A stretch of DNA of 64,000 nucleotides from Nectonema munidae (GCA_030549495.1 JAUIRK010000991.1:186001-250000), one strand, 5' to 3'. Counted from the stretch's first letter, positions 49,101 to 59,465 are shown. Made by a program: numbers and translations. The notes: generated from the letters alone by a model not told the origin.

Positions 49101-52100
49101 ACGCAAGGTAATATTTTTTATTATAGTTATATTTACAAATGAAGACACGTGAAAAGAGAATTGGAAATGGTAAACATGAGGCAGTAGCGTTTTGGAAAAA
49201 GAAAGCGAAAGATGGCCATATCCACGTAGAACTGTTGACATTGTTAATATATTTAGAATATTTGAACAAGCTGGCCAACGATCAATTGATGAGATGAATG
49301 TGTATGAGTGTGAAGAAGGTGATGACGAGGATGGGGATGAGTTAGATGCTGATTATACCCCTGAAGGAGATTTTGAAGTGGGATGGGACACACTGAACAT
49401 AGAGGAGCGGATATCAAGTAAACTGAACATTGTTTCACGAAGAGTGTGCTCTTTAGATGCTTAATTAGATGAAAATAACTATGAAATGATAACGCCACCA
49501 ATTGAAGAAGCAATTGACCTAAACCATCTTTTAAATGGTAGAGGCCAAAATTTATATACTGAATCTAATGCTGTGCAAATTCTTGACCATTTTTTCCTTC
49601 CACCTCTCAATGCTCTATGCCGTCTTCACCCTTTAAAGAAAATTTCAATTTTGAAAAAGTTTTGCTGAATGAACTCCTTTTTCCCTTTAAAAACTTGTGT
49701 TTAAAATCGGGCCCTGGATATGACAGAATTGATTTTAGATCTATAAAAATGAATTGAGGAATGGAATTTGCAAAAAAAATTAATTCCCCCATATCTTACT
49801 TCAAGAAGAAAAATAGGTCTTCAAAGTGATATATATCACTTTGGTCCTATATATATATCATTACTGGGGAAAGAATTCAAAAATCAAGAGTTTATTTGCT
49901 CGAATCGACTGTTAGACGTCTGTCTAAAACCACTCTGTCTAAAACAATATCTGTTTGTAATATATGTGGTATTTCGATCTGTAAAAAACATTTAGTAATC
50001 ATATGTCCCGATTGCAATATAATTTGTTGATAAAATCTTTGCTATTTTTTTACTAAAATTCTTGCTAATTTTCTGCATGTCTTTTCTCCTCCAAACTGCA
50101 TCGCCTTGACGTGGTGAAGGAGCTTATACCGTTAATCGGGAACAAAATGATGCAGAGTTAAAGAAAGAGTTACAGAAAGAAAATGATACCAGGTTGTTCG
50201 AGTTGGTCGTCAATCCAAGCTTTAGAGCCGATATAGTTGAACTTTCCAGCAGCAGAAAGAAAGAAAAGAATATTGTATCTGAAGTTGTAAAATGAAAGTA
50301 AAAGATTAAATAAGGAAGAAAAAGAGATACGAAGGTATCAGGTTAGGATCTGAATAAATTTTTGAAAAAATTCGCATCAGCTCGAGTAAAATTGCGACGC
50401 CACTAGCATTGCTATCTGCACCATATGATTTTCCCTAATGAAATCAATTACAAATTAAGTATGGATATAAAAAAATACATTTTATACTTTTGAGTAAAGA
50501 GGTACCGAACACATTTTAGGCTCATGCATATAAGTCGAAGTGAATTTTAGAATTATATACCAGAATTAGCTTCCTAAACAAAGAAAGTGTGGTTATCTTT
50601 CCATAAAATCATCTTTGTTTACTAATAAGAAACACGAATGGATTTTGTTTCTCCAATTTTAGATGCTTATTTTTGTTAATTTCTTTCTCAATCTATAATT
50701 AAATGTAAGAAGATTGCTTTTGATATAGTTTAAAAAATGAGTCGCCAAACTCTGCCAATAAAATTCAGAATGCTTTTTATAGGTAAAACTCAAAAAGGGA
50801 AACTTATGCATAGGAGATTGCAATGGACTTCTAGAAAAATGATAGACTGGAAATCCTATCTGAGAATAAGACTCTTCAAAATAGAGGTGGATCGGATATT
50901 TCTTTTATAAGTCAAATACAAATACTTGTGCTCCTAAATCAAAATTCTTCCACAAATACTCTTTTCACACAACTTTACTCTTTAAATATTTTTAATGGCA
51001 TAGAGAACAAGATGTAAAAAAAAGTTTGAGAATGGGTGTTTATTAGGGTTATGTATGACTTTCAAACTTAAAAAAAAAAGAATCCTGATGATACATTGAA
51101 TGAACTTTTGTCTACTAACTTGTTTTTTGTTGATTATTTTTGCTCTATTTTGAAAACCATCCCGCACCTAGCCTAATTTAAAAATTTTGCTTTACAAAAA
51201 TTGAAACAATAAAAAATTACAAATATCGAAAAAAATTTATACGATTTTTTAAAATAAACATATGTTATTATTTTGATTTGTTAGTAAGTCCTAGAATACT
51301 GGAATTTTTTATGCACTTTTGATTTAAATTCAAAATGGCTTTTAAAAATAAAATGTCTAAAAAAGGAGTAAGTTGAGCTTCGCATAAGTGGATAAAATAT
51401 TTAAAAAGAAAAATAAGGTAACGTTTGAATGTTCCAAAAATTAAAGAACTTGATTTTACTGATGTGTGAACTATTCTTGAACAAAAACGTTGTTGGTAGT
51501 GGGATTTCAACGCGATAAAAAGTAAATCTAGTCGTATTAAAGAAATAGAAGAATTGTTGAAGCTTTGGCAAACATTTAATTATATTTTTTACCTGAACAG
51601 CAAGTTGTCTCGAAAATTGATAAATTAGTAAAGAATTTCGAAAAATATAAAAACGATATAATAAGAATTTGAGAAAAATCTTCCTTTTGTTTGTGAAGAC
51701 TGGTTTATTATGGCATTGTAAAGACAAAAAGATTTTTGTGATCAGCAAATTACCTAAGAGGGACTAATGGAGATGCCACAAAAAATAGCCCTAATCCAAT
51801 CTTCTAACTAAACGAATAAAAAACAAGGCTAGCACAAATTTTTGATACTTCTAGCGAATAAAAGAAATCAAGTAATGACTCGGATTATGAGGAAAAATTG
51901 GCTTTTTCAAAAAAAAATATTAAAAAGTAAAGCTGCTGTCAACTTGTGGTCTAAAGAAGTGTTTCTCAACGTGGGCCCTCAGTCCCACACGTGGGTTTTT
52001 AAAGTTTGAAAATGGGCCTGAATATTTTTTTGGGCTTAATGTGCGCCTCAAGAATATTACATTAGGTTTAAAATTTTAGTTTTTTTAGTGATTTAAAATT

Positions 52101-54516
52101 TTGTAATTGCTCTTTAGGGTTTATTTATTTATTTAGAGATGTGATTTTTCAATACAAACACACTTATTCATAAGCCATTTTATGGTAAAGGGATAATAAT
52201 AAACATGGAAAAAAACAAAGTATTAATGACAAACATCAAAAAGGATGGCTTGGTTGGATGGTTGAAAGTAGCATCAAAACATAAAATGCTCTTTGAAAAA
52301 GTTGTCCCGTTTATACTTGGTTGGTCGAGACAGGATTTTCAGCAGCAAATGATTTACTGACAAATAAGCGTAATCATTTGCAAATTGAAAAGAGAGGAGA
52401 GTTACGATTAAGATTGAACCAAGGTCTGAAAATTCATTTTGATAAGCTAATAAATAGACACCAGGAACAGTCAAGTCAGTGAAATTTTCATTATTATTTA
52501 TGCTAATAAAGATTTTATTATTATTTAAACTTTATAAAGGTCATGTAGTTCTATATACGATCATATGACGTTTAAATTAAAGCATCGGGGTCCTCTTAAA
52601 AAGTTAAGTGGGCCTGAGATTTTTTTTGCACTAAAAATGGGCTTGGAAAGAAAAAAGGTTGAGAAACACTTGTCTAAAGTACGTTTATCAACAAGAAAAA
52701 CACCAAAAGTTTTAAAGAGTTTATCTGATCAAGGATTGATGTTCCTACACCATCTCAATCAGGGATATGGCCCCAAATAATTGATTTCATACAAAATTAA
52801 AAACAAACTCATAGATTTTATAAAAGAAAAATTTTGTTTATGGAAAGAAAATTTAAAATCAAGAATATCAAGTTGTTTAAACAATTCACAAAAGATCTTG
52901 ACATTTTTACTTGTAAAAGCATATCTGTTGAAGACATATTTGTCGCTTTGCAAGCACTTATTGAAGATTATTTCTATTGACAAAAATCGGAAACACCTAA
53001 TATTCACTACAGTTTTGTTGATGACGTTCTAAAAGGCTATGAAGAGTTACAAAAAAATTATTCGAGAAGCATATTCTAATAAATGAAAAATTGGATTGGA
53101 GAGATGACTTTAAATTTCCTTTTGAATTATGAGAAGCTTACAATTTTATAAGAGAGAAAGTACTTAGCCTTTGATAAAATGGAAAAAACTACAATCTATT
53201 CACAACTCAAGATGAAATTCGAGGGCGATACTGACTTTACTTGATTCCTTTTTAATTTCAAAATAGAGAGATGAATTGAAAATCGCTTGTAATTTATAGC
53301 AAACACATGGGCAAAAGCGTGGTTTTCATTTAAATGTCGAGGAAACATCGAGATTACAATAAAGGCTAAGTAAAAAATTTTAATAAAGAAACCAAGCAGA
53401 CACAGACAAACACACGAACTGAGTGACACAGCCACACACAAAAACAGATAGCATCAAAAATTAAAAAAAGTACGAAGCAATGTGTATGGAAGGAAATAGA
53501 AGGATTGCGCAATACAATTTTAGAAAAAAATTAAGAGAAGCGAAAGAAGAAAAGTTGAAAGAGAATTTTGATTTGACCTCTAAAAACAAGAAGCAGTAGT
53601 GATGGAGTTGTGCTTTTGGTCATGTCACTAACATTAGATCTATTAGGATTGGATACGTGTCATAATCACACTTCTCCTAAGTGTCGTATCAAATAGTGAT
53701 TTTTTATAAGTCAACTACAGACGCAAATATTTTGTTCGAGATTAAAAAATAATAAAACACAGATAGCATTATTGCTGAATCTAAAAATAAGAGTAGCATT
53801 CAAATACAAAAAGATATTGACATTGCAGGAGGTTGAATTAAGTTTAATTTAAAATAGAAAGGAATAGCAGCCAAGTATAAAACTTACAGGAGCTGGTGAG
53901 AAGGCGTCGTAATGAGCAACAAGCATAATTGTAGTAACATCTTCTTGAGAGTTAGCTCGCAACAGACCCTTTAAAATGACTTTGAGAGGAAGCGTAGAAA
54001 AAGTTAAAGGTACTTACTTGAATGCTTTTGAACTCAAAATCATTTATTTTTGATGGTGTAGTAGATGATGCATATTTTTTGATGTAGGAATACCGTATCA
54101 AGTAACTATTAACATTGAATGAATTGGTAATATGATCTAATACAGTTTGATTAACAGTATTTGAATTCCTGATGAGGTCTGATTGAATTTTAGCAAAGTG
54201 AGAGTTGTTTTCGATGAAAAAAATAGGAATTTCTGTTTCCAACGAAGCTAAATACATCTCAATTTCTAAAAGCTTCTAAAGAAAAACAAAAATGTTGTAA
54301 AAAGAGGAAAAAATAAACCCTAGAGAAATACTTGTCTCTCGACTTTTGAAAGATCATAAAATTCTTGTGGAAGTAAAACAACAAGAGCACCAGATCTTTC
54401 AATAAGATTATGAATATCATTGTACAAATCTATCATTCTAATGAACACACACTTTCTTCCAATTAAGCTCGCATTGAAAAACCGAGCTTCCAAATATATA
54501 AGCGAGCTTTTGCTTC
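37091..54516 (-). CDS. NCLN: Nicalin (BOS complex subunit NCLN), partial model of nine exons
   Basis: NCLN is an ER membrane glycoprotein with an inactive aminopeptidase-like lumenal domain. It partners with Nomo and TMEM147 in the BOS complex of the multipass translocon. Exons in transcript order: 54516-54331, 54275-54018, 53968-53888, 50434-50331, 50278-50190, 43617-43493, 40912-40713, 37843-37680 and 37144-37091. Family marks include IMLVAHYDAFSPAP, YGADSNASGVAILLELMRIF, AAGKFNYIGSKAWIDDQLEQ, VSFVLCLDSL, NFHVSKPP, MIHKKINLADDFRAWEHERY, KKFPAFTLSHFG and EPEFVFYDNIKGVI. The phases fit at every junction except between 40713 and 37843, where an exon of about 120 bp (RVD...NTR.IAEAL region) is missing from my reading. 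The signal-peptide exon(s) and the last, membrane-anchor exon were not found. Confidence 0.9.
37680..37843 (-). CDS. NCLN: NCLN exon h
   Basis: PISEDHINSWMRFLTSKPRS, VQYMQKDGSVVKSLVHYF, then PDFKVFSFRSDK and R completed by the next exon. It aligns by eye with the nicalin segment LDSVMDWLTNQPRAAQLVDK. Donor gtgaga, acceptor ttttcttaag. Confidence 0.85.
37844..40712. other. NCLN intron region, one exon expected but not found
   Basis: The missing NCLN exon should lie here. The plus strand has a 66-codon frame (38161-38361) and loose coding-like pieces (for example KEFVLKKICEKYKRKVQKFY near 39840) that I cannot assign. No terminal repeats were recognised. Confidence 0.3.
40713..40912 (-). CDS. 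NCLN: NCLN exon g
   Basis: NLKDLSSLYHGSNSSKLVNM, IHKKINLADDFRAWEHERYS and KKFPAFTLSHFGNAF, ending TSMFDTR. This is the most conserved nicalin stretch. Acceptor tttttgcag, donor gtattt, ending phase 2. Confidence 0.92.
41120..41386. mobile_element. hAT-type MITE with perfect 8-bp target duplication
   Basis: Ends CAGGGCCGGCCTTAG and, inverted, CAGGGCCCGTCCTAG. Both sides carry TATGTTTG (41112-41119 and 41387-41394). 267 bp, non-coding, within an NCLN intron. The GC-rich ends contrast with an AT-rich core. Confidence 0.93.
41765..42328. mobile_element. hAT-type non-autonomous element
   Basis: Ends ATGCATGGGCAACC and, inverted, ATGCATTGGCAACC, the GGGCAACC type common in hAT MITEs. Direct repeats GATTTAGATG (41755-41764) and GATTTAAATG (42329-42338) flank it with one mismatch. 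Inner GGCCCAC motifs occur near both ends. Non-coding, 564 bp. Confidence 0.75.
43493..43617 (-). CDS. NCLN: NCLN exon f
   Basis: DNSLLSTVSFVLCLDSLAFN, then DELNFHVSKPP and SSEMFKFFN. Acceptor gtattttag. The donor GTAACT is weaker than consensus. The intron before it is about 6.6 kb and holds piggyBac and hAT debris. Confidence 0.9.
43800..44560 (+). pseudogene. piggyBac transposase relic, second subfamily
   Basis: 43824-44132 reads NLVGKEGTIWKVVTDSTNKK and IILKSPLSDFHVMIDEKIFR. Later frames give WGVNIFPNTMSK, KFYDFLGLIKY-like, PNITVDE and FMANKTDKYGIHFWLACDGF, which is the N-terminal to first-Asp region of piggyBac transposases. There are multiple frame changes. It is unlike the copy at 19276, so it belongs to another subfamily. 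No TTAA-flanked ends were recognised. Confidence 0.7.
44561..46050. other. Spacer with a CT-rich tract
   Basis: A pyrimidine-rich stretch at about 45890-46045 repeats ctctcttct/ttcattcaagc phrases. A 60-codon plus frame (45244-45426) is unassigned. No gene model is supported. Confidence 0.3.
46051..46960. mobile_element. hAT-type non-autonomous element, deleted form
   Basis: It starts CAGTGACGTAGCTAGGCTGG, a widespread hAT-type end, and closes with GAGGATGTGCGCCCCTGA near 46950. Its inner blocks at 46082-46384, 46384-46446 and 46482-46590 match 28911-30620 with large intervals missing. Target duplications do not agree, so it may be a chimera of two related elements. Confidence 0.55.
47170..47830 (+). 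pseudogene. hAT transposase fragment
   Basis: The reading FFNLGMIRIKGSFTAENTLE then LQDHIITFLITGGASLTIKL and HHQICYARTIHSVS is the central hAT region (usually HIVGxxTDGASVMxKFG and HQLCxAHxIHLAV). An acidic stretch (SAESSDEDEFEYENDAFNFD) follows. The catalytic Asp position is changed (TGGAS). It lies in an NCLN intron. Confidence 0.65.
49139..50036 (+). pseudogene. Unidentified relic with a Cys/His-rich end (possibly piggyBac-type)
   Basis: Plus-strand pieces read RRTVDIVNIFRIFEQAGQRS, a Glu/Asp-rich block, EEAIDLNHLLNGRGQNLY and PPYLTSRRKIGL. In another frame at 49960-50030 comes CNICGISICKKHLVIICPDC, a cross-brace-like zinc motif similar to piggyBac C-terminal tails. I do not recognise the family from the first part. 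The joins and frame changes show it is not functional. Confidence 0.4.
50190..50278 (-). CDS. NCLN: NCLN exon e
   Basis: YNILFFLSAAGKFNYIGSKA, then WIDDQLEQP, matching the FFASGGGKFNYQGTKRWLE stretch of nicalin. The 52-bp intron before it has acceptor acaacttcag. The donor gtatca leaves one G that the next exon completes to Asp. Confidence 0.9.
50331..50434 (-). CDS. NCLN: NCLN exon d
   Basis: GKSYGADSNASGVAILLELM, then RIFSKIYSDPNLIPS, the GADSNGSG motif region. Donor gtatct, leaving two bases that the next exon completes to Ser. Confidence 0.9.
50435..51956. other. NCLN intron, left part: unresolved
   Basis: Mostly AT-rich. From about 51380 plus-strand pieces look like an eroded coding relic (Ser/Lys/Asp-rich near 51850-51900) that may continue beyond the hAT insertion at about 52680. 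No family is recognised. Confidence 0.3.
51957..52671 (+). mobile_element. Internally deleted hAT element with perfect 8-bp target duplication
   Basis: The terminal repeat AAGTGTTTCTCAAC is exact at both ends and inverted. The flanks are GTCTAAAG at 51949-51956 and 52672-52679. The 715-bp copy keeps only the end of the transposase (52321-52482): LVETGFSAANDLLTNKRNHL, QIEKRGELRLRLNQG and a stop. This is the hAT C-terminal dimerisation segment. Intact ends and duplication imply fairly recent movement with a transposase supplied from elsewhere. Confidence 0.95.
52680..53887. other. Unassigned relic and NCLN intron
   Basis: The plus strand at 52680-53050 has readable pieces (LSTRKTPKVLKSLSDQG, VPTPSQSGIWPQIIDFIQ-like in another frame, VDDVLKGYEELQKNY). 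They could continue the coding-like text left of the hAT insertion at 51957. No family is recognised. Confidence 0.3.
53888..53968 (-). CDS. NCLN: NCLN exon c
   Basis: 27 codons, phase 0: GLLRANSQEDVTTIMLVAHY then DAFSPAP. This is the AHYDAF motif of nicalin, equivalent to the metal-site region of M28 peptidases. Acceptor attttaaag, donor GTAAGT. Confidence 0.9.
54018..54275 (-). CDS. NCLN: NCLN exon b
   Basis: 86 codons, phase 0 at both ends: KLLEIEMYLASLETEIPIFF, then NSFNVNSYLIRYSYI and KINDFEFKSIQ. It matches nicalin around the MLAMETAVPVYF and ANGYQMV...NIQG regions. Acceptor tttctttag, donor GTAAGT. Confidence 0.88.
54331..54516 (-). CDS. NCLN: NCLN exon a
   Basis: The reading is SKSSLIYLEARFFNASLIGR, then CVFIRMIDLYND and SGALVVLLPQEF, matching the nicalin segment around NTEAR and ILPR. 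Acceptor ttttcctag, donor gtattt. A run of five T on the coding strand at about 54357-54361 is one base too long: with four, the frame continues YDLSKVERQ into the next exon. This is either a sequencing/assembly slip, a real allele, or a sign that the gene is decaying. Confidence 0.8.
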
Positions 54517-56590
54517 CTAGGAAAAAAAGAAAGCATTATGTATACATTTAATAAATGCCAGTCTCTGCGCGCTTAAATTGGAATCTAAAGGTATCGCGAT
54601 AAGAAAAGAAGAAAAAACTAAGTAAAACTCATTTATATTGAGAATAGGTAACCACAAAAGCAAGCGGAGGGGAAAGGGAAGAGTTTAGTCGTGAACTTCC
54701 AGTTCTCGTATTACTTCTTCGGTTTATATCCAAGTTTTCGGGATCGTCTTGTCTCGTCTTTATATTTGATTTAAAAGTTTGTCGCATGGAAATTAAGTGT
54801 TTTTCAAAATAATAATTAGGGTATTCAAAGGCCAAAAATTTTATAATACAGTTTGAACTGTTTTACTAACTGATTTATAGGGATGTAGATTGTTGTCATT
54901 TAAGCCGCATGAGAACAATACAGTTGGACTCCATTATGGTCAATGACCTGTTAGGTCTGGAGGATGACCATTGGTCATCCTCCAGACCTAACTGAGTTGG
55001 CCTTAGCAGAAGCGTGCGGGTTTGCTGTGATATCTGAAGTACAATGATGCAAGTGGTGTATACTGTATAATATATATTGAATTCGATTCTTTATATTTCC
55101 ATTTTTACATAACCACATTCTATTGGGTACTATTTGATAAAATTATATTTAAATTGTATTCTTGTGCATGTAATTTTATATTTTATATAAAAACAACAAA
55201 TTCCAAGACAACACATTCTTTGTCGACTATTTATTTTGAAAACATAAAAAATATAATTGCAATAAGAAAATGAAATGTAACAAGTACAGCGAAAACTTAC
55301 TTTTTACAAAAGACACAATTGAGGTTTGCCTTGTAACCAGAAGCCAAAAGACAAAATTTTGCTGAAAGTCCTTTTCAAGTTGGCATGCCAGTTTATATCT
55401 TAGATCTTTTTAGTTAATTTCAGTGTTTCAGAAAGATCTTTGATTGACACTTTTCTTCTTTTAGTTCAGGATCTTCCTCAGGCAAGATTTCGAATACTAG
55501 TGGCTTTTCATGGCAAAGTTGTGAAAGAAAACAGCTTCTCATCTTAGAAATTATCTTGATTAACTCAGCCAGTAAAATATCATCCTTATGACTTTGATAG
55601 CACTGCATTGTTACGGTTCAGAATGCCTTTTCATTGTACTTTGGAGACGAATGATCATTTCTCACAATTTGACATTTCATATTTCATTTGAAGCACTGTT
55701 TTTCTGATGATCATAAGCAGCTAATTACATGAAGGGAAGTTTCGCGGTAATAGATGATACCCGTCATAGATGTGGAAAAAATGTCTACCGGCAATACGGA
55801 TTACAGCTTTGACAGTAATGTGCACTCTTGTCCATCTTGTGAATAAATGGAAAGGCTTGAGAACAATGAGACTTGCCGTGATGTGAGTTCAATTTTGTTA
55901 ATCTTTTTATAGTATGAGATTTTTTGTTTAGAGCAAGGGCGCACACACGTGGGGCGATTCGAGAAAATTTTCAATTTCTCAATTATACATCTATTTTTAT
56001 AGTATTTAAAAAACTTGTGTATTGTGAGTAGATTTTCCATATTACTTTTCTTGTTTTAAGGTTAAGTCTTAGAATGAAAATTTAAAAACTAATTTTTCAT
56101 TAATTTCCACTTCATTCATATAATAATGCAAATTTGAGCTATATTTGATCAGAGGCAGTAATGTAACCCGTAAGGAATCCACCCCGAGGACCCCATCCCC
56201 GTTACCTCAGGTCAAAATAGAAAAAATATGACCCCTACCCAGTGGAAAGAATAAATTCTAACTAATAAAAATAAAATTTATTTTTTTTTCGTTTTTTTAT
56301 AGTAAGAAAATTAATAAAAAAAATTGTTTTAATTTAAAACTTTCTTTCTATCTATAAAAATCGATCGATGGTTACCTAAAAACTTTTAAATGAATTTCTA
56401 CCTAACATATTTAAAGAGTTTATTGTATTTAACTACATGAACCAAGCCCGTATGAAGAGATCGTGACGCCCCAGGGTAAAAGTCCTGAATGGAGCCCTTC
56501 ACCCCTTGTTCTTTCTTTTCTCACTAAACCCCACCCCATTCTGGCTTAAAAAGTGATTTAGAAAAAAAATGCTCACATTTTTATTAAGCA
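54517..56590. other. Upstream of known NCLN exons, unresolved
   Basis: The first NCLN exon(s) are expected on the minus strand around here. Frames at 54835-54629, 55608-55420 and 56040-55801 are open but show no nicalin or other motif and no matching splice phase. The 43-bp palindrome lies at 54950-54992. Confidence 0.3.
54950..54992. repeat. 43-bp perfect palindrome
   Basis: The 21-bp arms GTTAGGTCTGGAGGATGACC+A and their exact complement are separated by one T at 54971. No mismatch is visible. The arms are GC-richer than the surroundings. Confidence 0.95.
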
Positions 56591-56597
56591 ACATAAT

Positions 56598-56900
56598 TCA
56601 GATATATACGGACTGAGTCGATAACAGTCTCCAATAGATGTTCATTTTTCGTGTTTTAGCAGCAGCAAAATTATTGATGACTTCGTCAAAATCAACACAA
56701 TCGAGAACTTCTTTCTTAATGCTCATAAAAGCCAGACTTTGGAGGCAAGCTTGCCCCATAGTGCTCCTTAGGTAGGACTTAATAAGTTTTAGATGGATGA
56801 ATGACCTTTCACAAAATTCTATAGAAGTTCCAATTGTCAGCATGATCCTCAAAGCCACTTGTAGATTCGGACAGAGTCATGAGTGCGAGGAGAGGAAACC
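56598..56900 (-). pseudogene. hAT transposase C-terminal fragment
   Basis: IMLTIGTSIEFCERSFIHLK, LIKSYLRSTMGQACLQSLAF and VDFDEVINNFAAAKTRKMN match the hAT dimerisation end of the TTF/ZMYM-like group (usual text: SAERSFSKLKLIKTYLRSTM). The phrase gtgacgccccaggg recurs on both sides (56463 and 57026) in direct orientation and may mark element-end debris. Only the C-terminus is present. Confidence 0.75.
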
Positions 56901-57040
56901 AAGTAACTATATAGCGTTTGCCGGTTTTTCCTTCCGAGCTTTCAAAAACATTTGAATGTCCTCAATTTCCATCTCAAGCTTTTCTGCGTTGACGTCAGTG
57001 GCAATGAAATAGCACCCGCTAGTTGTGACGCCCCAGGGAA

Positions 57041-57260
57041 TTCCCCCCCCCCCCCCCTTGATAAGGCCCTGGACCTGGCTCCCTTGCCCTCCCTTTATCG
57101 ACGGGTTGAAAATTATATATGTATAAAAAAACTTTTGAGTATCTCAATAAAAATTTGATTTTCATATGGGCTGACCTGTTTAAATCATTTTTGACAGGTT
57201 AGATTAATTTACATAAAAAAGAATAAACATCACCACTAGATTCAACATACTATAAAATTA
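57041..57260. repeat. C-run and eroded piggyBac subterminal unit
   Basis: A run of about 15 C ends near 57057. From 57160 the phrases gggctgacctgtttaaatca, tgacaggttagatt and aacatcaccactagattcaa match the 150-bp subterminal unit of 26875-27725. No terminus was recognised. Confidence 0.5.
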
Positions 57261-59126
57261 GTGTGTCAAAATTATTTCAAATGCAAATATATTTTATTAT
57301 ACAGACGCTCTGATAAACGCTTTCTATAAACAAATAAAATACCTATACAACAGGTTTTATTATAGGGAATATACTAAAATTTACCATAACTAACACCATA
57401 AATTTCATACTGTTGTAAACGATAGGCTTCAAAATCTTTTGACATAGAAATAAAAGAATTTGGATAAGCAATGATAAGTAAAGGAACCATAAAGAAACAA
57501 AAAAAATGGTAATTTAAAAATTCCTCAAAAAAATAAGACATAAGGGAAGTTTAGCAAGCGTGTGGAAAACTAGAAGGCCATTTTAAAAGTCAAAAAAATT
57601 AATAAATATAACTTAAATATTAAAATTCTATTTTTTTTATTTTCAAACATTTTACAGGCAAAACAAACAGAGGAATAATAGTTGTAGGAAAGAAAAATCA
57701 AGAAAAAACCAATTTTATCAGCTCTCAAATGGGTTTTAATAATTGCACAATTACTTTTTTTGAAAGCTTAAAAGGAATCTAAAAATTATTTCTCAAATCT
57801 TAGAAATAATTAATGTTTAAAAGATTTGAAATTTCATATAAAATACTTAAAAAGAATTTTAAACTTATTAATGTGATATAAAATGGGTTTCGTACGTAAA
57901 AGTTAAGATGAATTAAAAAAAATTAAAATTATAAATCTCTATCTTTCATTTTTCTATTTGCTCTCTATTTTTTTTATTATAATTTCTGAGCTAAAGCTTT
58001 TCCGACATCAGAAAACGTGATACAGAAAGAATCTATGGATTCAATTTGAAGATGTTATTCAAATAAAGTGCTTACATAAAAGAATCACGTTGATCCAAGC
58101 TACCCCATTCTAACTACTTTATATTAACTTTGTTTATATATTCATTTCATATTTTGCCATCGTTATGGATGTTCATGGATAAGAATTTTTATGACATTGT
58201 ACTGAAATTTCTTTTACGTATCCTAAAAAAATTTAAATCGTCTTTATTGATAATTATGAAAAAATAAAATGTTATCTTAATTTTTTTTTGAGACTCTTTT
58301 GAGTTCTTAAGTCTGCTAGAACCTCACAAATCCAGAATAGAAATTTGTATAAGAAACATATAATTTTCTTATAAATTTTTTATAAGAAGATCTTTCAAGT
58401 TATATCTAGTTAATTGACATTAGGGTCTTAATTAGAAAGTAAGTATTTTACTTGGTTAGTTATTTAGTAAGTCAAATATTTTGTTAGATAACTTGTGACT
58501 TGGGATAAATTGCGTAAATAAGACATTTAACTTATGTATAAATCGCTTATGGAAAATATGATAGAATTATAAGATATTGAGATATAGTGCAAATGTGAAT
58601 ACTATATAATATATTCATTGAAATTGAGTTTTGTTTTTCGGATGCTTTAGTTTTTGACATAAAGGAACCTAAACAAGGAACCTACTTTAATCCAAAAATA
58701 TGAAAAATTTATAAAAATGGTCATGGATCTTTCCATTGGGATCGCTTTCACATTTTTAAACAAATAGTAGAAATAGTATATATCAAGAGAAACATATTTC
58801 TATACTCAGTGCGCCCTTCAGAAATGGAATTCCAAAAGTGTCACTAAAAAAGCTTGAAATTTGTATGCTTTGATCCATTTATTGGCTTATATATATAAAA
58901 AGCATGAAAACTAGGAGGCTAGATGAAATAATTGAAAATTTTTTGAATTGTGGCTTTATTTATCATGTTTAGGATTAGGATTTCTAAAAAATATTTATAA
59001 ACTTATCTTTTTGAAGATAAAAAATGTTACATAAATATCTAATATAAAATTTATGCTAATAAACAAAAAAAAAATTTTTTAATTTTCACGACTATAGTTA
59101 TTTTCATTAAAATTATAATCAAGTTT
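57261..59126. other. AT-rich spacer, no gene seen
   Basis: No open frame of note, no repeat with clear ends and no motif recognised. Confidence 0.3.
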
Positions 59127-59465
59127 ATGAAGAAAGGAATAAAATTTACTATAAAGAAACCTAACGCGGTAACTCAAGCCCAACTTTTCTGCGTTGTAGA
59201 ATATGGTTTAGCAACATGTAACACCATGGACACAAACATACAAAATCTTCATACAGAAACATCGATACTTCCTCTTAAAGAGCACATTAATTTACACGCG
59301 TCTAACTTGAGAGCCAAAGCAGCACAAAAACATCACCCATTAAAAAGTTCTACCGCGCTCAAAAACCACACAAGCACTCACACAACGCTCATCATTTATT
59401 TTACTGCCCACATATTTCTACGACACTCAAACGCATTCACTTATGGTCAAAGCCATGCAAAATAG
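59127..59465 (+). pseudogene. Non-LTR retrotransposon C-terminal fragment
   Basis: The 112-codon frame reads VEYGLATCNTMDTNIQNLHT, ETSILPLKEHINLHASNLRA and KAAQKHHPLKSSTAL. This is the stretch after the RT in some invertebrate LINEs (typical text: TxxLHxETxxLPLKEHLxLHAxQLRxxxQxxxHPL). Upstream RT motifs are absent, so it is a short remnant. Confidence 0.5.

Noticed and set aside
49192-49464. Acidic host nuclear protein
   Set aside because: Adjacent frames change repeatedly and a piggyBac-like Cys/His tail follows, so a transposon relic is more likely.
56463-57040. hAT element bounded by gtgacgccccaggg
   Set aside because: The two copies are in direct, not inverted, orientation and no target duplication is visible, so borders cannot be set.
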